A DNA stretch of 64,000 nucleotides from Larix kaempferi (lineage: Eukaryota > Streptophyta > Pinopsida > Pinales > Pinaceae). Shown piece by piece: positions 26,109 to 36,898 of the stretch (position 1 is the first letter of the stretch; each line of letters starts with the position of its first letter). The stretch is from contig BSBM01000076.1 of NCBI GenBank assembly GCA_027924585.1, positions 10,648,001 through 10,712,000 of the forward strand, read 5' to 3'. The notes below the pieces were generated by a model. The model was not told where the DNA came from, did not search any database, and was given only the letters and a program-made list of their open reading frames with translations. A program made the position numbers and the translations under genes.

Positions 26109-29100
26109 ATGTCTCACCACACCAAGCTTGAGGATAAGCTTGAAGGGGCTGATAACTTCTGAGCATGGAAGTATAGGATTGGGATAATCCTGGAAGAAAA
26201 TGAGTTGGACATTTATATAAAGGAAGTGGTCCTTGTCCCAGAAGAAGAAGAGGGTAAGGCTCTTCACAAGAAGAACTTGGTCAAGGAAAAGAGGATCATT
26301 GCTGATTATATTAAAGATCATCTCATACCCCATGTGTCTTCCCTAAAGACACCAAAGGAGATGTTTGATTCCCTGACCAAGCTATTTGAAGGGAAGAACA
26401 TAAATTAGAAGATGACCCTGAGGAATCAATTGAAGAATGTCAAGATCCAGAATGCAGAATCTATGTAGTCTTATTTCTCAAGGGTCTCCCAGATAAAAGA
26501 ACAACTTGAAGCTATGGGAGAAGACATAGAAAATGGAGAAGTGGTAATGACCACTCTTAATGGCCTTCCTAGGTCATGGGATTCCTTCATCCAAGTGATT
26601 TGTGCTAGGAATAAACTTATCACTTTCTGTAGCTTGTGGAAAGAATGCTCACAGGAAGAAGCTAAAATTATAGTTCGAGAAGAAAAGATGGGGAATGAAG
26701 ATCAAGCTCTCACAGCACACTCCAAAAGTCACGGTGACAAAAAGACTCACCATCATGGAAAGAAAGAAAGACATCACCATCAGAATCAAAATGGTAGAAT
26801 AAACATGTCCCATGCCCGTTGCTATACATGTGATGAAAAGGGACACTATTCCAGAGACTTTCCTAGAAATAATAAATATGGTTCTCAAAAAAGGAAGAAC
26901 ACCAAAAGAAGACATCATGCTCATGCTACAGAGGATGATGAACCTCCCAGGAAGAGGGCTAGAGAAGATAGTGAAGATTCTTCTTGTGATGAAGGATATG
27001 TTTTGATTTCTGCTCTCACTGGAACCACTACTCCTGGAAGTAATGATTGGCTTATAGAAAGTGGGGCTTCTAAACACATGACAAGATTCAAGGAATCCTT
27101 TAGGAACCTATCTAAACATGAATCGCCCCACAAGGTGAAACTTGGGGATGACTACCAGTATCCAATTAAATGGAGTGGTGAAGCCTCCTATAAACTAGAC
27201 TCTGGAACGTCTATGAAGATGAAAGATCAACTTTATGTTCCAGGTCTCAAGAAGAATCTACTCTCCATATCTGCATTGGATGCAAAAGGCATGAGGGTTG
27301 CATTTGTAGATGGCCAAGTCCTAATATGGACAAAAGGTAAGACAATAGATGATGCAGTTGTGATTGGGGAGCAAGAGGGAGGATTATACAAATTGAAGGG
27401 ACAACTAGAACAAGCCATGGTCCATGATTCAGTAGAGCCAAGTGAAATTTGGCATAGAAGGCTTGCAGACATGCACTATAGGGCATTACCAATTGCAAGC
27501 AAAGTTGTAGAAGGTCTTCCTGAAATCCAGACAAAGCATGAAGGCATTTGTAAAGGTTGTGCAAAGGGAAAGAACACCAAGAAGACATTTCCAAGCAATG
27601 AAAGTAAGGCAAAAAGAATCTTGGAAATCATCCACTCTGATGTATGCAGTCTGATGTCATCCAGTTATCTGAGTGGGTATGCATACTATGTTTCCTTCAT
27701 TGACGATTTCTATAGGAAGAATTGGGTTTACTTCTTGAAGAAAAAAAGACTGTAAAGTATTTGACAAATTTAAGGAATTCAAAGCCTTGATAGAAAACCA
27801 AACTAACATGAAGATCAAGATCTTCAGATCCGACAATGGCGGAGAATTTACTTCAGGAGACTTCAAGAAGATATGCAGTGATTCAGGGATTAAGAGGGAG
27901 TTGACCACTCCTTACAATCTACAACAGAATGGGGTTGCCGAAAGAAACAATAGGACAATCATGGAAGCAACTAGGGCAATGCTTCATGACCAAGATCTAC
28001 CCATGCACTTATGGGCAGAAGCATCAAGAACAATAGTATATGTGCAGAACAGAACACCTCATAAGATACTTGACAACAAAACACTAGAAGAGTGTTCACT
28101 GGTAAGAAACCAAAAGTTAGCCATCTCAGAATATTTGGTTGTCCAGTATACACTCACATCCCAAAATAAAAGAGGACAAAGCTAGGTCCTTCAGGAAATA
28201 AGGGCATATCCGTGGGTTACAGTGAAAGCTCGAAGGCTTACAAAATCTACTTCCCAGGATTCAAGAAGATTGATATTAGTAGGGATGTAACATTTGATGA
28301 AAGCTCAGCATACATCAAATCGAGGAAAACACTAGTTGAAGATAATGAAGAACCTAGAATTTCTAGAACTCAAGACACCACCATGAATGAAGTAGTTCCT
28401 GAAGAAGATCGTGAAATGGAAGATCCACAACAACCTGTATATCCACCCCGTGAGAAGGAATCTCATAAGAGGAAACCAGCATGGGCTAGAGAGCTCATCC
28501 AAGATGCAGAAAAGTTTGGCATTCCAGAAGAGGAACACAGAGAAAGGAAAAGAACAAGATCACATACCAGCCATGTGGCTTTACTCTGTGACATAATGAA
28601 CAAAAAACCTTCCAGTTATGAAGAAGCAACAGAAAAGAAAGAATGAAAGGATGCCATGGTTGAGGAATATCAGTCGATCATGAAGAACGATGTTTGGGAT
28701 GTGGTCCCAAGACTAGATGGGAAGTCTGTGGTGACTTCCAAGTGGATCTATAAGATCAAGCATGCTACAAATGGCAGCATAGAGAAATATAAAGCAAGGT
28801 TTGTAGCTCGTGGCTTCTCTTAGAAAGAAGGGATTGATTATGAAGAGACCTTTGCTCATGTGGCCAGATACACTTCCATTAGATGAGTACTTGCTTTGGC
28901 TGTAGTGATGAATTGGAAGGTACACCAGATGGATGTCAAGACAACTTTCTTGAATGGTGTAGTTGAAGAGGTAGTGTATGTGGAGTAGCCACTCGGGTTT
29001 GAGACACATGACCGAGAGACACATGTGTGCAAACTGAAGAAAGCCCTGTATGGTTTGAAACAGGCACCCAGGACCTAGTATGGCAGGATAGATGGCTTCC

Positions 29101-30149
29101 TATCTAGTTTGGGCTTTACCAAGAGTAAAGCAAATTCCAACCTTTACTATAAGGTTGAGGAAGGCAATCCCGTGATTCTACTATTGGTTGTGGATGACCT
29201 GTTTGTAACGGGTGAGGATAGATTGATTGCCGATACGAAGAGGAAGCTTGCTGCCGAGTTTGAGATGAAGGAATTGGGTATGATGCACTACTTTCTTGGT
29301 ATGGAGGTGTGGTAGAGTGCAGATGGAATATTCCTTGGACAAGGGAAGTATGCAATAGAGATCCTGAAGAGGTTCGAGATGATGGACTGCAAGGCCATGG
29401 CCACACCTATGGCATCGAACCTGAAGCTTCTGTGTGATGCTTCATTTGAGCCGGTTGATGCTACGATGTATTGTCAGATGATTGGGTCCTTGACGTACCT
29501 GACGAATACGAGACCAGATATCTACTTTGCGGTGAACACATTGGGACAGTACTTGACAGATCCGAGACATGTTCACCTGATAGCTGCAAAGCATATTCTG
29601 AGGTACCTGAAGGGTATAGTTGACTATGGGCTCAAGTATGAGGTGAATAAAAAGTTTAACCTGGAGGGTTATGTCGATTCGGATTGGGAAGGCAGTGCCA
29701 TTGATCGGAAGAGCACTTCGGGGTGCTGCTTCAGTATGGGATCCGGTATGATCTCTTGGTTTAGCAGGAAGCAGTCCTGTGTGGCATTGAGTACAGCCGA
29801 AGCAGAGTATGTCACAGCTTGTTCAGCCAGTTGTCAGGTAGTATGGCTTAGGAAGCTACTGTCTGATTTGTTTGATCTCCAACTGAGTGCTACTTGTATA
29901 TATTGCGACAACCAGAGTTGTGTGAAGTTGTCGGAGAACCCAGTGTTCCATGACAAGTCGAAGCACATTGAGATCAAGTATCACTATATCAGCGATATCG
30001 TGCAGAGAGGAGCAATGAAGCTCCTGCATGTTGTGACGGACGAGCAGATATCCGATGTGTTGACCAAGCCGCTTGCCATAGTGAAGTTTGAATACTTTAG
30101 AGGGAGACTTGGTGTACTTCAGATTGAGATACCTTCCAAGGGGAAGTGA
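26109..30149 (+). pseudogene. gag-pol: Element B gag-pol, copia type (broken)
   Basis: One long copia polyprotein from ATG 26109 to TGA 30147. Gag ends in a damaged zinc knuckle near 26821 (CYTCDEKGHYSRDF, last Cys lost). Protease reads WLIESGASKHM near 27049, with Glu where the catalytic Asp belongs. Integrase has its HHCC finger at about 27450-27560, FIDDF near 27700, SDNGGEFTS near 27826 and NGVAERNNR near 27928. RT has LLVVDDLFVTG near 29180 (Y of YVDD replaced), and RNase H has STAEAEY and DNQSCVKLS at 29790-29930. Stops: TGA 26160, 28644, 28884; TAG 26406, 26466, 28821, 28986, 29076, 29313. An extra A in the A7 run 27741-27747 shifts the frame, and a missing base near 28091 shifts it back. 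Confidence 0.92.
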
Positions 30150-30182
30150 TGAGTCTGGAGACATAGATGCACATGAGATATT

Positions 30183-30612
30183 CCGACATGGTCGTAGGTT
30201 GGTCCTCCCATGGTCGTTGATGTAAGTGCTGGCCCATTCTCACATAGTGGTATTTTAGTCCTCATATGGTGCAGATGTAAGGGCTGGGCCATTCCCACAT
30301 AGTGGTAGGTTCATCCTCCTATGGTGCAGATGTAAGGGTTGGGCCATTCTCACATGGTGGTAGGTTCACCCTCCCATGGTGAGTTGTAAGGGATGAGTGG
30401 TATTTTTCGACATGGTGGTAGGTTCGTCCTCCCATGGTCGTTGAAGTAATTACCGAGCTTTTTCGACATGGTGGTAGGTTCGTCCTCCCATGGTCGTTGA
30501 TGTAATTGATGAGCCGTTCCGACATGGTGGTAGGTTCGTCCTCCCATGGTAGTTGATTTAAGTGTTGTGAGCCTTTCACAGATGGTAGTAGGTTAGTCCT
30601 CCCATGCTGGTG
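30183..30612 (+). repeat. Tandem array in element B 3' UTR, eight 54-58 bp units
   Basis: Units starting with CATGGTGGTAGGTTCGTCC (or a close variant) begin near 30187, 30243, 30297, 30353, 30411, 30467, 30523 and 30581. They lie just after the RNase H stop. Element C has about one such unit at the matching place (near 33040, minus strand). Open frames on the minus strand here only reflect the repeat. Confidence 0.85.
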
Positions 30613-30954
30613 AGTGTAAGTGCTGTGTGTGTGCATCTGGGTTGTGCTCCGTGGATGATGACGATGATGTGACCGTATGGTACATAGGTTTTGTAGAGGC
30701 ATATGATCAGTCCTGAGATGCTCTTGCAGGTTTTGGAGAGGCAGTGTAATCAGTCCTGGGAGATCTTGCAGGTTTTGCAGAGGTAGAGTAATCGATCTTG
30801 AGGTGTACCTACTTGATGGCTTGCTCGCAGAGATGTTGATGATGTTCATATAGCATGAAAAAGGGCTGGCTCTGTAGTTGATGAAGACCTGCAGGTGCGG
30901 GCCTACATCCAATATGAAAAAGGATTGGCTCTGTAGAACTTCCTATAACGAGTA

Positions 30955-30959
30955 GATTG
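30955..30959. other. Target-site duplication of element C, left copy
   Basis: GATTG; the right copy is 53603-53607. The B sequence resumes across the pair without loss. Confidence 0.9.
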
Positions 30960-31609
30960 TGTTAAATTTTCAGAATTTACTTCAATCTGATCTAGGATCT
31001 TAACTGAGAGACAACATGTACAGCATATCTACAGCATATCAATCATGGATACAATAATGCAAGCACACAAGAGACACAAAGATTTACTTGGGGAAAACCA
31101 TAAAGGTGAAAAACCCCAATAACTTCCTCAGAGATAGATAGAGAAATGATACAACCCAACCATAAGAGATAGACATATCCTAGCAGCAGATCCTCCTCCT
31201 CCATAAGTGCGCCACTCCTCCTTGAGTGCATGAGTGAGAAGTGAGTGAACGAATAGAGTGCCTCCCGCACTCTATTTATACTTGACTTGAATTGCCTTTT
31301 ACATAAATCATGTAGGCTCGAACTTAACCACATAACATAATGCTGACTGGGCCGACCCCCAATAAGGTGGTCTAATAACCCTTTGACCCACATGGCCGAC
31401 CCCCAATAGGGTGGTCTAATAACCCTTCGACCCACATGACTTATACAGGGCCGACCCCAACAAGGTGGTCGAATAACCCATCAAGTATAAGTTATGACAC
31501 TTACAATATAAATGACGACACTTCCGTATAGAGGAATAATACCATCTCTATAGGAGTACATACAACATACATATATGAAATACATTCCAAAGTTACATAT
31601 ACATCAACA
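30960..31609 (-). repeat. Element C 3' LTR (left copy)
   Basis: Reads TGTTAAATTTT to CATCAACA on the plus strand. A TATAAATA box on the minus strand lies at 31273-31280. It pairs with 52954-53602. Confidence 0.93.
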
Positions 31610-31620
31610 CTCCCTCTTAA
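31610..31620 (-). other. Polypurine tract of element C
   Basis: On the minus strand TTAAGAGGGAG, directly before the 3' LTR and identical to the tract of element B at 53721-53731. Confidence 0.88.
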
Positions 31621-31857
31621 CTAGGAAGGTATTTCCCAGCACAGGTCTTCTAGCACAAGTCATCTTCTCTGGATCATAGTCATCGATGCATTGTCATCAT
31701 CATCATCACTGCTGCTTCTATCTCAATCAATCTCTGAATCTACTCGTCATAGGAAGTTCTACAGAGCCAGTCCTTTTTCATACTGGATGTAGGCCCACCA
31801 CCTGCAGGTCTTCGTCATCACTGGCCATACTGTGGAATCCTCAGGACTTATTACGTG

Positions 31858-32512
31858 CGTCACAAAACCTGGCTGCAACATCCCAGGCTATTACGAGCAC
31901 ACAGCTCTACCTGTAGGATCTCCCAGGAGCACATTACATGTGACCCATCACAAAACCTGGCTGAAGCATCCCAGGCTGTTACGAGCACACGGCTCTACCT
32001 GTCGGATCTCCCAGGAGCACATTACATGTGATCTCACCACAAAACCTGGCTGAAGCATCCCAGGCTGTTATGAGCACACGGCTCTACCTGTCGGATCTCC
32101 TAGGAGCACATTACATGTGGTCCACCACAAAACCTGGCCGAAGCATCTGAGGCCTTTTTCATCCTGTCCAGATCTCCCAGGAGCAAATTACATGTGGTCA
32201 TGGCAAAACCTGGCTGAAGCATCTGAGGCCTTTTTCATCCTATCCAGATCTCATAGGAGCAAATTACATGCCATAGGACAAAACCTCGCAAGAGCATCTG
32301 CCAGATATCCCAGGGCACCGAATTACATGCCATAGGAAAAACCTCGAAAGACTATCTGCAGATCTCCCAAGGCACAAATTATATGTCCTCCCAAGCAAAA
32401 CCTCGAAAGAACATTTTCCAGATGTCCCAGGGCACCGAATTACATGCCATAGGCAAAACCTCGAAAGACCATCTGCAAATCTCCCAGGGCACAAATTACA
32501 TGCTTACTTGCA
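31858..32512 (-). repeat. Tandem array in element C 3' UTR, about nine units
   Basis: Units marked by CAAAACCTGG or CAAAACCTCG begin near 31862, 31951, 32040, 32128, 32204, 32279, 32336, 32393 and 32453. The period falls in steps from 89 to about 75 and then 57-60 bp. Element B has only two or three related units at 30700-30800. Confidence 0.85.
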
Positions 32513-32639
32513 CAACTTGATCCACGGCCACAAAGTATCATCTGATACTCACCATACATCATCCTGATGTACACACAATCATCCTGATCATCATCACTGC
32601 AACATCCTGCTGCATGTCATCTGAAGAAGCTTGTCATCC

Positions 32640-33000
32640 ACGATCATCCTGATCATACAATGCATCCATCTGATGCACACCAAGTATCTACCTGATATAT
32701 ATCATCACACATAGTGTATCCACCTGATACATAGATACATGATCCACACAATGTATCCATTAACATACATGATCTACCTGATCATACTTGATACATATCA
32801 ATATACATGATCTAACTGATCATACAATGTATCCACCTGATACATATACAGATACATGGTCCAAGCATCCAACATGATGCATACAAAATACATACAAATG
32901 ATCCAACCGATCATATCTAGCATCCAACATGATGCATACATACATATAAAAATGATCCAACTGATCATATCCAAGCAGAAACCAGAACATCATCCTGATG
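32640..33000 (-). repeat. Degenerate ATCATACA/GATCCA-type repeats in element C 3' UTR
   Basis: Low-complexity sequence built from short pieces such as GTATCCACCTGATACAT and GATCCAACTGATCATA in irregular order. No coding potential. Confidence 0.6.
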
Positions 33001-33083
33001 CTCGTCATCCAGCGCTTACATCCACAACCATGTGAAGGATCCTCCTTCCAACATGCTTGGAATGGCTTCAGCAAATGTGTCCA

Positions 33084-34127
33084 TCACTTCTTCCTCGAAG
33101 TGTCCTCGATCTGAAGAACGCCAAGCCTCTCTCTGAAGTACTTGAACTTCACCCTGGCTAGTGGCTTCGTCAACACATCTGCAATCTGCTCATCCGTCGC
33201 AACATACAGGAGCTTCATAGCTCCTCTCTGCACCATATCCATGATATAGTGATATTTGATCTCTATGTGTTTCGACCTGTCATGAAACACTGGGTTCTCG
33301 GACAGCTTCACACAACTCTGGTTATCACAGAAGATACCAGTAGCATCCAACGGGAGATCAAATAACTTAGACAGTAGCTTCCATAGCCATAGTGACTCAC
33401 AACTAGCTGAACATGCTGCAACATACTCTGCCTCAGCTGTACTCAGTGCTACGCAGGACTGCTTCCTGCTAAACCAAGAGATCACACCTGATCCCATACT
33501 GAAGCAGCACCCAGATGTGCTCTTCCTATCTGCAGCACTGCCTGCCCAATCTGAATCAACATAACCCTGCAGGTTAAACTTTTGATGCGCTTCATACTTG
33601 AGCCCATAATCCACTGTACCTTTCGGGTACCTCAGAATATGCTTTACAGCAACCAGGTGAACACTCCTCGGATCTGTCAGGAACTGGCTCAATGTGTTCA
33701 CCGCAAAGCAAATATCTGGTCTCATGTTCGTTAGGTACATTAAGGACCCAATCATCTGACGATACATAGTGACATCAACTGGTTCAAATGAAGCATCACA
33801 CAGAAGCTTCAGGTTCGATGCCATAGCCTCGCAGTCCATCATCCCGAACCTCTTCAGGATCTCTACTGCATACTTCCCTCGTCCAAGGAAGATTCCATCT
33901 GCACTCTGCCACACCTCCATACCTAGAAAGTGGTGCATCATACCCAAGTTTTGCACATATATGACTCCCTGTCATGTGTCTCAAAACCAAGTGGCTGCTC
34001 CACATACACTTCTTCTTCGACTACACCATTCAAGAAAGCTGTCTTGAATCCATCTGGTGTATCTTCTATTTCATCACTTTTATATTTCTCTATGCTGCCA
34101 TCTGCAGCATGCTTGATCTTGATAGAT
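33084..34127 (-). pseudogene. Element C RT C-terminal part and RNase H (broken)
   Basis: Minus-strand copia RT/RNase H. The open part 33084-33956 runs from GMMHHFLGMEVW through DSDWAGS, STAEAEYVAAC and DNQSCVKLS to the end, very like element B but without its stops. Upstream (33957-34127) the RT has two internal deletions. One joins SIEKYK to VHQMD-like sequence. The other joins the CK after HDRES directly to LGMMHH, removing LKKALYGLKQAP and the YVDD catalytic box. A one-base insertion lies near the D insertion point. RT activity is impossible; the RNase H part could still be read. Confidence 0.9.
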
Positions 34128-35069
34128 TGTTATACCTCTATATTTCACGGTGTCGCATCCCCATCATAACACATTTCGACGACACTTCCCCTACTATTTT
34201 GAACCTTCCAGAAGAGACAGATGATGAGTCAACCTTGAAGGTAAATCCACCCTGCCAAGTTTTGACCCACCTTGGACTTTATTTCCATACACTACCGCGC
34301 CCGTACAGCTTGACAAAATGCGGCACAGTGCCGCGCTCTGTATCATTTGCAAAGCGCGGCACCCCTTTAATAGGTTTTTGCCCTTGACTTGTGGGATCTT
34401 GGATTTTTCGAAGATGATGGAAGATTGGGTTCCTTGATTCGATCCCAACTCACCTCCTTCGATTAGAAACCCTGATCCACTTATCCCTCCTTAGATCCAC
34501 CTATCTCTCTTGTTGGTTAACCTCACCATTTACTATAAAAGAGAGGCATGCCATTGGAAAAGGGGAGGACTCTTGAGAGCACCAAACTTATGGTCTTGCA
34601 GCATTGTGGAGATAGCTAAGAGGAGAAGACACTTGGAGTTGGAGGATTGGCTTGGGCATCAAGCACCCTTTGTAAGTAATCTTCAAGTTGTAATGGAATA
34701 ACTTGTCTTGTTTTCCCAAATCGTTTGTGTTAATCTTGTTTTAATCACATGATTTGTATCTCTTACAGATTTAGATCCTAACTCATGTTTCAGATTGCTA
34801 GAGAATAGTGCATACTTGTATTTTGGTTACTCTTTGACAGGTTCATTGGTGAAGACTTGGAGCTTGGAGCAAACACCAAAAACAAAGCACTTGGACATAA
34901 GGTCAGCTAAAATCCTTTGCTCTCTTCAGCATTTTAATACTGAAATGTATGTTAGATCCAGGAATTCAAGGTTGCATTTGTTTTGTCTGTTCTTAGTCTA
35001 GAGTTAGTCAGATCCTACTTTAGCCTAAGGGAGTTTTGACTTATCCGTAGGGCAGAATTCCACATAACA
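34128..35069 (+). repeat. Element D 5' LTR (942 bp)
   Basis: TGTTATACC to CACATAACA. It differs from the 3' LTR at 34319 (T; C at 48979, a CpG) and 34585 (A; G at 49245). A TATAAAA box sits at 34534-34540, so U3 is about 440 bp. A strong intron-like pair, GTAAGT at 34672 and CTTACAG ending 34768, suggests a 97-nt intron or at least a leader splice donor. The motif GTGCCGCGC or its complement occurs three times at 34304-34362. Confidence 0.96.
34534..34540 (+). promoter_or_regulatory. TATA box of element D 5' LTR
   Basis: TATAAAA in a TACTATAAAAGAG context, about 410 bases into the LTR, the usual place for the RNA polymerase II start of an LTR. The copy in the 3' LTR is at 49194-49200. Confidence 0.7.
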
Positions 35070-35073
35070 AGAA

Positions 35074-35089
35074 TGGCGACTCCGCTGGG
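35074..35089 (+). other. Primer binding site of element D (tRNA-Arg type)
   Basis: TGGCGACTCCGCTGGG, four bases after the LTR. It is unlike the initiator-Met sites of A, B, C and E. From memory, Ogre/Tat elements use a tRNA-Arg site of this form; an exact tRNA match was not checked. Confidence 0.7.
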
Positions 35090-35322
35090 TTTGATTACTG
35101 CTTGATTGGTTCAAATTCACAGTCATTTATCTTTGAATTATCAGTCTTTTGTTGCACTTCAAACCAGCTTGAATTTTGGTCTTTTTTGACCCTTATTCAC
35201 CCCTCCTCGCAATATTTATCTCCCTGTTTAATTATTGAGTCCCCTGGGTTAGCAACAACCCTGAAAACTTGATTTTTTCTTTTCCAGTTGCGTTTTTTTT
35301 TTTTTTTTTTTTTTCCCTCTTG

Positions 35323-35449
35323 CCACAGTGCCGCGCCCCCTGAACCACTTCCAGAGCGACATTTACACAGTGCCGCGTCCTAGGAATTCATACCAGCGCG
35401 ACAGTTACACAGTGCCGCGCTTCAGGCAGTCTATACCCCGCGGTAGTGT
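35323..35449 (+). repeat. GTGCCGCGC motif cluster in element D leader
   Basis: CAGTGCCGCGC or CAGTGCCGCGT at about 35326, 35369 and 35410, plus CCCCGCGGTAGTGT near 35436, which is an inverted form of ACACTACCGCG in the LTR. The motif lies in a CpG-poor setting and so stands out. Confidence 0.8.
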
Positions 35450-36898
35450 CTGCAAGTAGGTAATTTTTTTTTTTTTTTAATTTTTGCTTGGTTTCCTGAG
35501 TTTCTCCCTGCCTCAGATAGTCTTTACTGTTGCCTGTTAGCATCCTGGTTAATTTCCAGTCTGTTTGGTCTGCTTATTACATGGTTTGTGAGCTTGATTG
35601 ATTGATTGAATTAAGTGGCACTTTTGACATATTGGTCATTCTTCAATTTGATTGCATTTGACTTGGCTTTTTCCCACAACCAACTCAACACCACTGTCTT
35701 CTATTACTGAACACTGTAGTTTTACAGTCATATTGTCATTATCATTTTCAGTAAATTAAAAAGGTCATTAGTTGAGAGCAAATTTGTTGTTTAATTTGAA
35801 AAAGTCTAGTGGCATTTTGCATAGAGAAATGAACCATTAATTTTGCCATAAAAATTCTCATCACAGAAGCATTGTAGATTGTAAAATCAGTGCATTGAAA
35901 AGCGTGTTTACTTTAGTTTGGCTTGGTTTATAAATCGAAAAGAAAAGAAAAATCTTTTACTGCTTGTGAAAATTGTTATGCATATTGGATCAAAGAACCT
36001 CTATCTTTACCTTAGCTAGATTTCATCGAAGACAAAGGCTTGTTTATGATTCATTCTCATTTGCATGGTTTGAGTCGTCATAACACCATCAAGTTTCACG
36101 TCCACTACCCGATTGAGTAAAGACAGCCACTAAAATTAATCACCCTAATTAAACCAACTTTAACCTCACTTGAGGAAATCAAAAGAATTTGGTAGTTAGG
36201 TAGGACACCGGGGATAGGCATCAAAATAATTCCCCCTTGTCATTTTCATCTGAGACATAGTCGTTGTCTTTAGGGAACTAAAATCCTCTAGTACTTATTG
36301 ACACGGTCACAGCTAGTTTGTGGAGGGGCCTCCTGACTGTTTCTAACTGTTCAGGGGTTAAACGGCCGCGAGATTGAGAACCGGACGGACTCTGTGGAAT
36401 ACCGCACTCCACTTAGCCCTAAGGCAACATCGATCGCTGTCTTCTTCGGAAGGCTGAAGTGCCCAAAACCTTTTCCGACGTGTCATGAACGAGGTGGCTT
36501 AGTATCTATTCTACTAGGGCTCTTTTACCCAGGATCCCTTTCGGTAGAGGGATATCCTTCTTATATCGGTCTCTCATGTTGTATTGTTCGACTTGGATTT
36601 CATCACCTTGCGAAGGATACAGCCTGTTGAGGTCTCCAGCTCTTAGTTAGGAGTTTGCTTGGCGTCTCATCATTGTAGAGGGTCATTTTTTCTTTGTAGG
36701 GACTGCTTGTTGGCATTCTGGCCATTTTTGTTGATTAGCTCGCTTATTGAGACACCGGTCTCAGTATAGATTTTAGAGCTTGCTTTTTTGGCCTGTGAGC
36801 CTTGCTTTTTCTAGCTCCTCTTTTGCACACTCGGCTGCATTAGAGTTTTTGAGTTCTTTGTTTACGGTACTGCCTCCGATTTTCATTTTCCTGTCATC

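Larger units (their letters stand above)
35070..36898 (+). other. Element D 5' untranslated leader (1.83 kb)
   Basis: No conserved coding. Contains a 22-base T run near 35293, a second T run near 35463, and a cluster of GTGCCGCGC-type motifs at 35323-35449. Long leaders are usual in Tat elements and may carry packaging or translation signals. A short open frame at 36394-36630 has no recognisable content. Confidence 0.7.

Noticed and set aside
30319-30912. 197-codon minus-strand ORF with MGGRTYHH-type repeats
   Set aside because: It is only the translation of the tandem array in the element B 3' UTR.
31858-33000. CRISPR-like array
   Set aside because: The repeats are whole tandem units with changing period inside a plant retrotransposon; there are no constant repeats with unique spacers and no cas genes.
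34510-35001. Small ORFs in the D LTRs (also 49170-49661)
   Set aside because: They are identical or nearly so because the LTRs are almost identical; they cross the predicted promoter and transcript start and have no known domain.
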